The translations under genes and the position numbers were made by a program. Below the pieces are notes generated by a model that searched no databases, was not told where the DNA came from, and was given only the letters and a program-made list of their open reading frames with translations. Shown piece after piece: positions 1 to 6,757 of a stretch of 39,357 nucleotides of DNA. Position 1 is the stretch's first letter; the number at the start of each line of letters is the position of its first letter. The DNA is from Propionibacteriaceae bacterium. Its GTDB lineage: Bacteria > Actinomycetota > Actinomycetes > Propionibacteriales > Propionibacteriaceae. The stretch is from positions 1-39,357 of the forward strand of contig JAISAO010000006.1 of the NCBI GenBank assembly GCA_031266665.1. Direction: 5' to 3'.

Positions 1-131
1 CCCGGATGTCCAACACCTCTGCCAGTCACGCCCCCAAGGCAATAACCAGACGCCCCCACCCCGCTCAGCGACTAGGCCAAACACCCCCCTGGGAGACACA
101 CATTTTTGCCGATAACCCTCGTCGTGTTGGT

Positions 132-160
132 TTGCCCCGCCTGAGGGGCGTTGGTATCGT
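132..160 (+). promoter_or_regulatory. Probable promoter of the tRNA cluster
   Basis: A -35-like TTGCCC (132-137) and a -10-like TATCGT (155-160) are separated by exactly 17 bases and lie 27 bases upstream of the first tRNA. A small GCCCC/GGGGC inverted repeat sits in the spacer. I see nothing else in bases 1-131. The assignment rests on spacing and position only. Confidence 0.5.
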
Positions 161-187
161 TACATCCCGCGCCCGCTCAAGGGCGGC

Positions 188-260
188 GCGGACGTGGCTC
201 AGTTGGTAGAGCATCACCTTGCCAAGGTGAGGGTCGCGGGTTCGAATCCCGTCGTCCGCT
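188..260 (+). tRNA. tRNA-Gly (anticodon GCC)
   Basis: A 73-base cloverleaf. The acceptor arms GCGGACG (188-194) and CGTCCGC (253-259) pair fully, with discriminator T at 260. The anticodon loop reads CTTGCCAAG, giving anticodon GCC. The T-loop is TTCGAAT. CCA is not encoded. It is the first gene of a Gly-Cys-Val tRNA cluster. Confidence 0.97.
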
Positions 261-272
261 CGGAGACAACAC

Positions 273-343
273 GGTGGAGTGGCCGAGAGGCGAGGCAACG
301 GACTGCAAATCCGTGTACACGGGTTCAAATCCCGTCTCCACCT
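273..343 (+). tRNA. tRNA-Cys (anticodon GCA)
   Basis: A 71-base cloverleaf. Acceptor arms GGTGGAG (273-279) and CTCCACC (336-342) pair fully, with discriminator T at 343, as is typical of tRNA-Cys. The anticodon loop contains CTGCAAA (anticodon GCA), and the T-loop is TTCAAAT. It lies 12 bases after tRNA-Gly and is probably cotranscribed with it. Confidence 0.96.
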
Positions 344-344
344 C

Positions 345-416
345 GCGCGGCTGGCGCAGTGGTAGCGCGCTTCCCTGACACGGAAGAGGTCACTGGTTCG
401 AACCCAGTGTCGCGCA
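345..416 (+). tRNA. tRNA-Val (anticodon GAC)
   Basis: A 72-base cloverleaf separated from tRNA-Cys by a single base, so the two must be processed from one transcript. Acceptor arms GCGCGGC (345-351) and GTCGCGC (409-415) pair with one G-T, with discriminator A at 416. The anticodon is GAC within CCTGACACG, and the T-arm is ACTGG/CCAGT. CCA is not encoded. Confidence 0.96.
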
Positions 417-447
417 CAAGGCTCGACCTTGTGAAGCCGAGGACCGT

Positions 448-477
448 CCCCCGACCCCGCACGAGTCGGTCGAGGGG
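448..477 (+). terminator. Possible terminator hairpin after the tRNA cluster
   Basis: CCCC-CGACC (448-456) can pair with GGTCG-A-GGGG (468-477) with one bulge, about 30 bases after tRNA-Val. There is no T tract. It is weak and is supported mainly by its position. Confidence 0.35.
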
Positions 478-540
478 CCGGTTGGTGTGACCTTGTGCGG
501 CCGACCGACGGGACCCGGCCGACGCTGCCTCGGAGCCCCC

Positions 541-587
541 GGTCTGACCACGGGACGGTCGCCCACGGGCGCAGGACGCCGACAACC
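541..587 (+). repeat. Duplicated remnant of the AbiLi/RloB gene junction
   Basis: These 47 bases match 1949-1995 at 42 positions. The downstream copy spans the last codons and stop of the ATPase gene and the first codons of the RloB gene. The upstream copy has lost the ATG (ACG instead) and the reading continuity, so it is a relic and not a gene. The two copies flank the ATPase gene as direct repeats. Confidence 0.8.
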
Positions 588-674
588 GCCGCCTCACAAT
601 CGCGGTGTGAACTCGGTTCATCGTCTTTTTTGGCCGATTACGCCCGAATCGTGCCTGACGATGGGGCACCTGGG

Positions 675-680
675 TATCAT
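675..680 (+). promoter_or_regulatory. -10 box of a leaderless promoter
   Basis: TATCAT lies exactly six bases before the ATG at 687, so transcription would begin at or next to the start codon. No Shine-Dalgarno sequence is visible. The same TAnnnT-N6-start arrangement occurs before the genes at 6062, 30056 and 34090. Confidence 0.6.
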
Positions 681-686
681 GCGGAC

Positions 687-1955
687 ATGTTGATCTCGTT
701 CTCGACGCGCAACTACCGGTCGTTCCGCGACCAGGCGACGCTCGACCTGCGCTCCCCCGGGGGAGCGGCGGCCGGGGCCAAACCGTGGGACGGCAATGTG
801 CAGGCCGTCGCGGGTCTCTACGGGGCGAACGCCTCTGGCAAGACCACTTTTTTCAACGCCATCTTGTCCATGGCCCAGCAGGTGGCGCAGTCATACCGCC
901 GCTCGGCGGTGGTCGGGGAGCCGTTCGCGTTCGACTCAACCAGCCGCGATCAGCCGACCGAGTTCTCGGCCACGTTCATCGCCGCCGATGGCGTGTGCTA
1001 CGCCTACGGCTTCGGCGTGCTGAACGGGAAGGTGGACGCTGAGTGGGCGGAACGGTACACGACGGCGCGACCGACGACGCTGTTCCAGCGCGACGGCCAG
1101 TCGTTCAAATACGGGGCGGCCTTGAAGGGCGCGAACAAGGCGGTGGAGAGGACCGTCCAGCCGTCCGCGCTGTACCTGTCGGCCGCCGCCGCCGCCGGCC
1201 ACGAGGGCCTGGCGCCGTTGTCCAACTGGTTCTCCCAGCGGTTGCGCGCTTTCCCGGCCGGCGGGCACGGGTCGCTGCTCGGGCATGTCTTGGACTCCCT
1301 GGCCAAGGACGCCGCTCGGCGCGGCCGTTTGGAGGGCATGTTGGTACGGGCCGACCTCGGCCTGGCCGGCCTCGACCTGACAAAACGCGACCTGTCAGAG
1401 GTGGAGAGGTCGCAGCTACTGAGAGCCGACGCGGCGCTGCGCGCGTTGACCGGCCAGGACGTGTCTATTGATCTGTCCGCGGCGGACTGGGAGGCCCACG
1501 GCGTCCACCGTTTCGCGGGACAAGATTGGCAGTTGCCGCTGGATTTGGAGTCCGACGGCACGAGGGCGATGCTGTGCCACGCCTTCGTCGTCGATGAGGC
1601 GCTGCGCGCCGGGGCGACCATCGTGTTCGACGAGGTCGACACCAGTTTGCACCCGCTGCTGGTCCGGGAACTCGTCCTCACCTTCCGAGAGCAACGGTTC
1701 AACCCGCTGCAGGCCCAGTTGGTCTTCACCACCCACGACGTGTCGCTAATGGAGGCCGGGTACGGCAACGGCTCCCAATTGGGCCGCGACGAGGTTTGGC
1801 TGGTCCAGAAAGACGCCGCCAGCGGCCGGTCGACCTTGGCCGCGCTGGCCGACTACAGCCCGCGCGCCCGAGACAACTTAGCCCGCCGCTACCTGTCGGG
1901 CCGCTACGGCGGGGTGCCCGAACCGATGGACCTGGTCGATCCGGTGCTGGTCTGA
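687..1955 (+). CDS. AAA ATPase of an AbiL-like (ATPase + RloB) phage-defence pair
   Basis: A 422-residue ABC/SMC-like ATPase. The N-terminus has the ISFSTRNYRSF lead strand typical of AAA_15/AAA_21 proteins. Walker A is GANASGKT (46-53), Walker B is ATIVFDEVD (about 310-318), followed by LHP and a switch histidine in FTTHD (about 350). The next gene, two bases downstream, encodes an RloB protein. An AAA ATPase followed by RloB is the composition of the lactococcal AbiL abortive-infection system, so a defence role is inferred. By family analogy the ATPase would sense infection and license the partner. I place the start at the ATG at 687 and not at the longer in-frame opening at 495. The upstream part has no family similarity and overlaps a duplicated relic, while 687 has a leaderless -10 box. 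Confidence 0.85.
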   Translation: MLISFSTRNYRSFRDQATLDLRSPGGAAAGAKPWDGNVQAVAGLYGANASGKTTFFNAILSMAQQVAQSYRRSAVVGEPFAFDSTSRDQPTEFSATFIAADGVCYAYGFGVLNGKVDAEWAERYTTARPTTLFQRDGQSFKYGAALKGANKAVERTVQPSALYLSAAAAAGHEGLAPLSNWFSQRLRAFPAGGHGSLLGHVLDSLAKDAARRGRLEGMLVRADLGLAGLDLTKRDLSEVERSQLLRADAALRALTGQDVSIDLSAADWEAHGVHRFAGQDWQLPLDLESDGTRAMLCHAFVVDEALRAGATIVFDEVDTSLHPLLVRELVLTFREQRFNPLQAQLVFTTHDVSLMEAGYGNGSQLGRDEVWLVQKDAASGRSTLAALADYSPRARDNLARRYLSGRYGGVPEPMDLVDPVLV

Positions 1956-1957
1956 CC

Positions 1958-2596
1958 ATGGGACGATCGCCCACGGACGCGGGACGCCGGCAACCACGAC
2001 ACCGCCCTCAGCGTCGTCGCTTCCTGATCGCCTGCGAGGGTGACAAAGAGGTCGCCTACTTCAAGTGGCTGGGCAAGCGCCTGGGCGGGAGCGTAGTTCT
2101 CAAACCGGTGCATCGCTGGCCCGCGCCCGAGCATGTCCTCGACCTGGCCCTACGCGAGCGCGACGCCGACCGGCGGGCGGCGCGGGACTCCGGCGACCCC
2201 GGCGACGTCTACGACGGCGTGTGGATAGTCGTCGACGTGGACGAGCACGCCCACCTCGTCCAAGCGCTGGCCGACGCCGACAAGGCTGGTGTGAGCAGCG
2301 CGGTCAGCGGCCCCTGCTTCGAAATTTGGCTCATTCTGCACGAGAGGGATCTCAACGCCGCCCTCAGTCGGCCAACGCTGGCGAAGAACCTCTGGGCGAG
2401 CATCGCCGGTCATCCTCATACCACCCAGCAGGAGTTCGACCGCCTGGCCGGCCATCTGTCCGACGCCACCGCCCGGGCCGATGCCCTGCTGGCCCGTCAC
2501 ACTCGCGACCAGACGCCCCGCCACGAGCGCAACCCGTCGACCGAGGTCGGTCTGCTCGTCCGCGCCATCACCGCCGCCGACACCGACTGGCTGTGA
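1958..2596 (+). CDS. RloB-family protein, probable effector of the AbiL-like pair
   Basis: 212 residues. FLIACEGDKEVAYF (22-35) is the glutamate motif of RloB and related TOPRIM-like folds. VVDVDEH (91-97) carries the paired aspartates, VSGPCFEIWLILH (116-128) is the characteristic RloB block, and NPSTEVGLL near residue 192 is the C-terminal block. These acidic motifs suggest a metal-dependent nuclease, which is an inference from the fold. The ATG at 1958 follows the ATPase stop by two bases, so translation is probably coupled. The first about 20 residues are basic (RRQPRHRPQRRR) and may contact nucleic acid. A decayed copy of this 5' end lies at 541-587. Confidence 0.85.
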   Translation: MGRSPTDAGRRQPRHRPQRRRFLIACEGDKEVAYFKWLGKRLGGSVVLKPVHRWPAPEHVLDLALRERDADRRAARDSGDPGDVYDGVWIVVDVDEHAHLVQALADADKAGVSSAVSGPCFEIWLILHERDLNAALSRPTLAKNLWASIAGHPHTTQQEFDRLAGHLSDATARADALLARHTRDQTPRHERNPSTEVGLLVRAITAADTDWL

Positions 2597-2619
2597 ACTC
2601 GACACCCTCACCAGACAAA

Positions 2620-2817
2620 ATGGTGACCGTGGAACCACGCATGACCCCGGAAGAGGCCTTGGCCACGGCCACCGAGGCGTACTGCCCGACCGCCGCGCCG
2701 GACGAGTTGGTGTTTCCCGACGGCAGCCCTATAACAGACGAGGTGATCAACGAACTGGTCGAGGCGGCCCGCCGCACCGCCGGACGTCCATCGCTGACCG
2801 GTCCAGGCAGGCATTAG
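2620..2817 (+). pseudogene. Truncated antitoxin-like fragment (ribbon-helix-helix part missing)
   Basis: A 65-residue reading frame (an in-frame GTG also occurs at 2593, overlapping the RloB stop). The sequence runs through TPEEALATATEAY, DGSPITDEVINELVEAA and ends GRPSLTGPGRH. The GRPSLTGPG motif is familiar from RHH/CopG-type antitoxins, where it is followed by a DNA-binding ribbon-helix-helix segment of about 40 residues. Here a TAG stop follows directly and the bases beyond it encode no such segment. No toxin gene follows either. I read it as the toxin-neutralising half of a broken antitoxin. Alternatively it is a small functional protein of its own. Confidence 0.55.
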
Positions 2818-2844
2818 CCCCAGATCACATTGAAGGAGGGTTGG

Positions 2845-4617
2845 GTGCCGACCAAACGTTCCCAGGTCTGCTCCACATTGGGATGCGACAACCTGACTGC
2901 GTTCAACACTAAGACCAGGCCCGCCTGGTGTATCTCCTGCCTGGACATAATGCTGGCAGGCCAAGGCCTGACAGCCACCGAGCCCTTCCCTGGAGACCCG
3001 AACGCATACTGGCTAATCCGGTGCAGCACCTGTGGGGTTGAGTCACACTGCCGGCTGAACTACTTCCTGGACAAGACCGCAGCAGGGGAAACCGTCTGCC
3101 AGGCGTGCCGCTGGACGGCATGGCAGAGGTGGGCCGACAGCATCGCCGGTGGGCCGTCTTTGGCACTCGACATGGACTATGTCAAGGAAAGTCTCGACGC
3201 CTCAGGGCACGCTCTCATCGCCGCGCTCGTCCAGCCCGCGACACAGAACAGTCCAATCGTCATCCGGTGCATCAGATGCGGCAAGCAAAGCGCTCTGAGG
3301 CTCTCCGACGCCATGTGTAGATGCAGTTGCCTTGCCAACCCCAGCGGAGGGCAGGACGGCCAGCCTCGCGGGCGGGTGGGCTTAGCCGACTCCAGACACG
3401 AGGCGCTGGGATGGTGGAGCCACGACCTCAACGCGGAAGAGGTATACCTGTCCTCCAGTCTGCACGCGAGAACCGAGGCGTGGTGGCGGTGCCTAGAGCG
3501 TGGGCACACGTTCCAGGCACCCATCCACCGCATGACGGGCAGTAGCGGTCCCACCTGTCCCGAGTGCGCAGCCCTGTCCACCGCCGCCTTACGGCAGATG
3601 TGGGGAGAACTCGCGGGCAAGACCGTGTATGACGTGCCCGAACTGGCACAGACGTGGGCAGACCAAGACGATCCGCGCCTCGTACCAGTGCTCGGCCGCG
3701 GCATGAGACGGTTCGAGTGCCCCAACGGCCACCATCCTCGCGTCAGCCCACTGTCATATTTTCAAAGCGGATGCCCGCACTGCCGGGCTGCCAGAAACCG
3801 TGTGGAGCGACCCCATGCGACTGTGGCAGAGGCGATGCCGGAACTCGCCAGCCAGTGGCACCCGACCCTGAACGGGAGGCACACGCCGGAGAACGTGGGT
3901 GCCGGGTCGGCCCTGTCCATCTGGTGGCTGGCCGACTGCTGCGGCCTGGAATGGCAGGAGCGTGTGGCCTACCGTGACAAGAGACCACGTCTGCGATGCC
4001 CCAGGTGCCAGACAATCCTCGGGTCTCTCGCCTGGCAGGACCCAGGCCTCGCGGCAGAGTGGAGCACCAACAACTCGCTCACCGCCTGGCAGGTTCGCCC
4101 CACCAGCACTCTGAGATTCACCCCCGAATGGGTCTGCTCGGTCGACCCGGCCCATGTGTGGACGATGCCCCTCCCGTCGCGCGGCAACGGAGCCGACTGC
4201 CCCGAATGCCGACAGTTCGGAAAGTCCAGGCCGGAGTTGGACTGCTTTGAAGCCGCCATAGTGACCTTCCCCGGGACCATCAGGTCTGGGGCCATCTTGA
4301 GGAGTCCCGCCTTCACCACGCGGGACATGTGGACGGGCGACATCGTCGTCGAGGATGCCGGTCGCCCGCGTCTCGTCATCGAGTACGACGGCGCTTACTG
4401 GCACGGGCCTGACGCAAAAGCGCAAGTCGACCGTAGGAAAACGCTCGACTTCTTGGCCTCCGGCTGGCTTGTGGTCAGGCTCCGCGAGGACGGCCTCTAC
4501 CCGCTGGACATCGACCACCCGAATTACCACGAGGAACGCGTCTACTCGGCGGCGGCGCGACCACAGCACACCATGGAACGGATCAAAAGCTGGGCAGACG
4601 GCCACGGATGGGCCTGA
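2845..4617 (+). CDS. Multi-zinc-ribbon protein with C-terminal Vsr/DUF559-like nuclease domain
   Basis: 590 residues from GTG at 2845, chosen because AAGGAGG (2833-2839) ends five bases before it; an in-frame TTG at 2830 lies upstream of that ribosome site. Seven or so cysteine-pair modules follow one another, for example CSTLGCDN, RCSTCG, RCIRCG, CPNGHH...CPHC, RLRCPRC and CSVDPAHVW...CPEC. The central ones fit the DUF4379 probable zinc-ribbon repeat. The last about 130 residues form a PD-(D/E)xK fold: DIVVE (D near 499), LVIEYDGAYWH (E513, D515), then a D/R/K helix and GWLVVRLRED, as in Vsr, DUF559 and DUF2726 proteins. I infer a DNA endonuclease with a zinc-ribbon targeting region. Its place inside a defence island supports a role against foreign DNA, but no described system is matched. 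Confidence 0.75.
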   Translation: MPTKRSQVCSTLGCDNLTAFNTKTRPAWCISCLDIMLAGQGLTATEPFPGDPNAYWLIRCSTCGVESHCRLNYFLDKTAAGETVCQACRWTAWQRWADSIAGGPSLALDMDYVKESLDASGHALIAALVQPATQNSPIVIRCIRCGKQSALRLSDAMCRCSCLANPSGGQDGQPRGRVGLADSRHEALGWWSHDLNAEEVYLSSSLHARTEAWWRCLERGHTFQAPIHRMTGSSGPTCPECAALSTAALRQMWGELAGKTVYDVPELAQTWADQDDPRLVPVLGRGMRRFECPNGHHPRVSPLSYFQSGCPHCRAARNRVERPHATVAEAMPELASQWHPTLNGRHTPENVGAGSALSIWWLADCCGLEWQERVAYRDKRPRLRCPRCQTILGSLAWQDPGLAAEWSTNNSLTAWQVRPTSTLRFTPEWVCSVDPAHVWTMPLPSRGNGADCPECRQFGKSRPELDCFEAAIVTFPGTIRSGAILRSPAFTTRDMWTGDIVVEDAGRPRLVIEYDGAYWHGPDAKAQVDRRKTLDFLASGWLVVRLREDGLYPLDIDHPNYHEERVYSAAARPQHTMERIKSWADGHGWA

Positions 4618-4759
4618 CATCACCATCATGAAACCAGACTGCACATATCATTACTAGAAGGAAATTCTGTATGCTGACCAGAACGGTGGTTCACCGGTAG
4701 GCTCCAAACCAAACCACGAATCCGTCAGACTACTTAGCTTACCCTTAGTTACGGCTTCG

Positions 4760-5002
4760 CTAGCCGTGTCGGTCTGGGATTTCCTCGAAGTAGCGGTCGG
4801 CTATGTACTCCGCGCTCTCCGCCCACATTAGCGAAGCGGGCTTCTGAAGAGCCTCATGGGCGCGCGTGGCGACGAAACTGGTGTAGGCGTCGTCGAAAGT
4901 CATGCTCCGCCGCCGGGCGATGATGCGGACGACGTGCTCGATCTTCATCGTCACGTCCAGCGTGATGTCCTGGCCTTTGTAGACGAGCCGGTCCTCAGAC
5001 AT
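4760..5002 (-). CDS. Small helical protein of the DUF3990 operon (DUF3791-like)
   Basis: 80 residues, ATG at 5002, overlapping the end of the DUF3990 gene by eight bases, so it is translationally coupled and last in a four-gene minus-strand operon. KIEHVVRIIARRRSMTFDDAYTSFVATRAHEAL and WAESAEYIADRYFEE predict an all-helical protein. Small helical partners of this style (DUF3791-like) commonly sit beside DUF3990 genes, so it may be an antitoxin or chaperone; that is inference. A short ACGGCT/AGCCGT hairpin (4751-4767) overlaps its stop codon and could help termination. Confidence 0.7.
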   Translation of the reverse strand: MSEDRLVYKGQDITLDVTMKIEHVVRIIARRRSMTFDDAYTSFVATRAHEALQKPASLMWAESAEYIADRYFEEIPDRHG

Positions 5003-5468
5003 GTTCGCGGCCTTTCAGAGCCAGTCGGTCCAGCGCCCGCCGAGTGTGGAGCGACACTTGGTCGTTCGTCTTGAAGTGGCGCAGCCTCCGCATGGCCTCC
5101 TCGGCGTCGTACAGGCCGGCGACGTAGAGGGAGATCGTGCGCATCGTGTTGTCGTCGGCGACCGGTCCGATCACAACGTCGAAGTCGTGTCGGAGGCCTC
5201 CGAGCAGCCGGTTAGCCTTCACCATGTCCAGCCACTCGACGTCGATCTCGGGAAACTCTTTCACGACCAGATCGGCGGTGGGGGCGAACTCGAAGATGTA
5301 GAGGCGGGGCCGGCCGCCGAATCGTTCGGCGACGCTTCTGGCCCAGTCTTCGGCCTGCGACCGCAGCGTCGTCGTGTAGAAACCCAGCCCGAAGTCGCGC
5401 CGGTCGCGGCCGGCCCTCAAGTCGGGATGGTCGAACAGCGTGTTGCTGCCGTGGTACAGGGTGGGCAA
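4995..5468 (-). CDS. DUF3990 protein, ADP-ribosyltransferase-like candidate toxin
   Basis: 157 residues. LYHGSNTLFDHPDL at the N-terminus, then RRDFGLGFYTTTLRSQAEDWA, are the DUF3990 signature. LYHGS and GFYTT resemble the NAD-binding H/R and Y motifs of ADP-ribosyltransferases, so a toxin that modifies a cellular target is plausible. The third catalytic residue cannot be assigned by eye. The rest (VKEFPEIDVEWLDMVKANR and HDFDVVIGPVADDNT) is also typical of the family. The start is a TTG at 5468, one base after the stop of the DUF3791 gene; no better start exists in frame. It overlaps the following gene by eight bases. It is flanked on both sides by small helical proteins in one operon. Confidence 0.8.
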   Translation of the reverse strand: MPTLYHGSNTLFDHPDLRAGRDRRDFGLGFYTTTLRSQAEDWARSVAERFGGRPRLYIFEFAPTADLVVKEFPEIDVEWLDMVKANRLLGGLRHDFDVVIGPVADDNTMRTISLYVAGLYDAEEAMRRLRHFKTNDQVSLHTRRALDRLALKGREHV

Positions 5469-5469
5469 T

Positions 5470-5685
5470 TCAGGCCCCCGCGCGGGCGAGAACGTCCTCT
5501 GCGAAGGCCACGCTCTCGTCCAGGCTTTGCGTGTGGAGAACGGGATAATTGTCGCGAATCAGCCGTAACAAGCCTTGGCGGGCGAACGTTTGGATGGTCT
5601 CGCGGGCGGGCACATGATGGCGGCGCGAATAGCCCTCCACGGCGGCGACCACCAAAAGGTTCTCATCGCGCGTCCGCTCATCCAT
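5470..5685 (-). CDS. DUF3791-family small protein, partner of DUF3990
   Basis: 71 residues from ATG at 5685. ENLLVVAAVEGYSRRHHVPARETIQTFARQGLLRLIRDNYPVLHTQSLDESVAFAEDVL follows the DUF3791 pattern: an aromatic-containing first helix, a hinge, F...GL...I...Y..LHT, and a closing helix. DUF3791 and DUF3990 genes occur together. The upstream HTH gene overlaps its start by eight bases and the DUF3990 gene starts one base after its stop, so the four are one transcription and translation unit. A neutralising role is inferred and not shown. Confidence 0.78.
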   Translation of the reverse strand: MDERTRDENLLVVAAVEGYSRRHHVPARETIQTFARQGLLRLIRDNYPVLHTQSLDESVAFAEDVLARAGA

Positions 5686-5887
5686 AGTGCTCCCCCAGCT
5701 TCCCTTCCTGACCCTTGATCCTATCTATCCTATCTCGCTGACGAGGCACGGTGACCCCCGCCGCCGTCGCCAACTGGGCCGTGGTTTTCGCGCCGTCGCC
5801 CAGTAGATCCAGGATCTGCCGCGCCGAGGATCGGTAGCGGGCCGGTTCTAGTGGTGTCAGTGTATGGCGGGCAGCGGACGAACTCAT
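5678..5887 (-). CDS. Small HTH protein leading the DUF3791-DUF3990 operon
   Basis: 69 residues from ATG at 5887. RYRSSARQILDLLGDGAKTTAQLATAAGVTVPRQRDRIDRI has the shape of a helix-turn-helix: one helix, then TTAQLATAAGV as helix-turn, then the recognition helix. The length suits a compact DNA-binding regulator. A longer reading from TTG at 5944 is possible, but that start lies inside the inverted repeat. GAGAGAT upstream of the ATG is a modest ribosome site. It probably binds the inverted repeat at 5937-5958 and regulates its own operon. Confidence 0.6.
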   Translation of the reverse strand: MSSSAARHTLTPLEPARYRSSARQILDLLGDGAKTTAQLATAAGVTVPRQRDRIDRIKGQEGKLGEHYG

Positions 5888-5936
5888 GCCCGATCTCTCG
5901 TCGGGCGTGTCGGGTCCGGCGGCCCGACAACGGACA

Positions 5937-5958
5937 AAAGGCAATTAATCTTGCCTTT
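5937..5958 (-). promoter_or_regulatory. Inverted repeat operator of the DUF3990 operon
   Basis: AAAGGCAA (5937-5944) and TTGCCTTT (5951-5958) form perfect 8-bp arms around a six-base AT-rich spacer, in the only AT-rich stretch upstream of the operon. This is a good candidate site for the small HTH protein. It could also influence the restriction-modification operon that begins about 100 bases away on the other strand. Confidence 0.6.
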
Positions 5959-6049
5959 ACGGGTAGAGGGCCGGTCTTAGGTGAACCCGTGTATACGAAA
6001 CGCCATCAGGCGAGCCGTATCAATCTGATGGGACGTCAGACCCGCCAAT

Positions 6050-6055
6050 TAGACT
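6050..6055 (+). promoter_or_regulatory. -10 box of a leaderless promoter
   Basis: TAGACT is followed by six bases and then the ATG at 6062. No Shine-Dalgarno is present, so the restriction-modification transcript is probably leaderless. No convincing -35 is visible. Confidence 0.55.
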
Positions 6056-6061
6056 GCTGGT

Positions 6062-6757
6062 ATGAGCACGTCGCGGCCACTGACCACCGACCTCTTCAAG
6101 GGGGCGGCGGCGGCGTTCGCCGCCGAACTGAGGTCCACGCCACTGCCCGAGCTGTACGGCGCAACGGATGGGAAGGCCGTCGGCACCCGCGTGGAAGCCC
6201 TGTTCAAGGAGTACCTGCAGCAGCGGTTCGAGCTTCAGGCCGGCAGCGCGGCCACTGGGTTGGACTTCCCGTCAATCAACCTGGACCTGAAGGTCACCTC
6301 GCTGCGACAGCCGCAGTCGTCTTGTCCTTTCAGAGACGCCACCCAGAAGATATTCGGGCTCGGCTACAACCTCTTGGTCATCGTCTATGTCAAGACCGAT
6401 GACGACGCCCGCCGGGCGGCGCTGCTGGACATCAAGCACGTCATCTACATTGATGAGTCCAGAACCGGCGACTTCGCCCTGACCAAAGAGATTCGCGGCC
6501 TTGTCGCCCAAGCGGGTGACGAACCCGGGGACCGGGAGACGGCCATCGAGGACATCGACGCCCTGCTCCAGGACAAGAACCTGCCACTCGATGAGGTCAG
6601 CCGACGAGGACTGGCCGAACGGCTCGTGGCCGAGGCGCCGGAGCAAGGCGTCTTGACAATTTCCAACGCGCTCCAGTGGCGGCTGCAGTATGCCCGCGCC
6701 ATCGGCGCCGCCGTGTCCGGGGCGAGCTCTCCCGAGGTGGTCGATCTGCGTGCCTAA
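6062..6757 (+). CDS. Predicted type II restriction endonuclease
   Basis: 231 residues. GLDFPSINLDLKVTS (66-80) gives a D...DxK nuclease core (D68, D75, K77), with a conserved-looking glutamate helix upstream (VEALFKEYLQQRF, E45). It is followed by QPQSSCPF and QKIFGLGYNLLVIVYVKTDD, in which the hydrophobic strand of a PD-(D/E)xK core is visible. The gene overlaps an adenine DNA methyltransferase by eight bases, the classical arrangement of a type II restriction-modification pair. The endonuclease comes first and the methyltransferase second, so expression timing must be set by translation or by another promoter. The recognition sequence cannot be read from the protein. It would cut DNA that the neighbouring enzyme has not methylated. 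Confidence 0.75.
   Translation: MSTSRPLTTDLFKGAAAAFAAELRSTPLPELYGATDGKAVGTRVEALFKEYLQQRFELQAGSAATGLDFPSINLDLKVTSLRQPQSSCPFRDATQKIFGLGYNLLVIVYVKTDDDARRAALLDIKHVIYIDESRTGDFALTKEIRGLVAQAGDEPGDRETAIEDIDALLQDKNLPLDEVSRRGLAERLVAEAPEQGVLTISNALQWRLQYARAIGAAVSGASSPEVVDLRA

Noticed and set aside
65-669. Overlapping reading frames on both strands across the tRNA genes
   Set aside because: They are translations of tRNA genes (for example the DDGIRTRDPHLGKV type peptide often misannotated) and have no gene features.
5851-6402. 183-codon plus-strand frame overlapping the restriction endonuclease start
   Set aside because: It conflicts with the endonuclease frame, has no motifs and crosses the operator inverted repeat.
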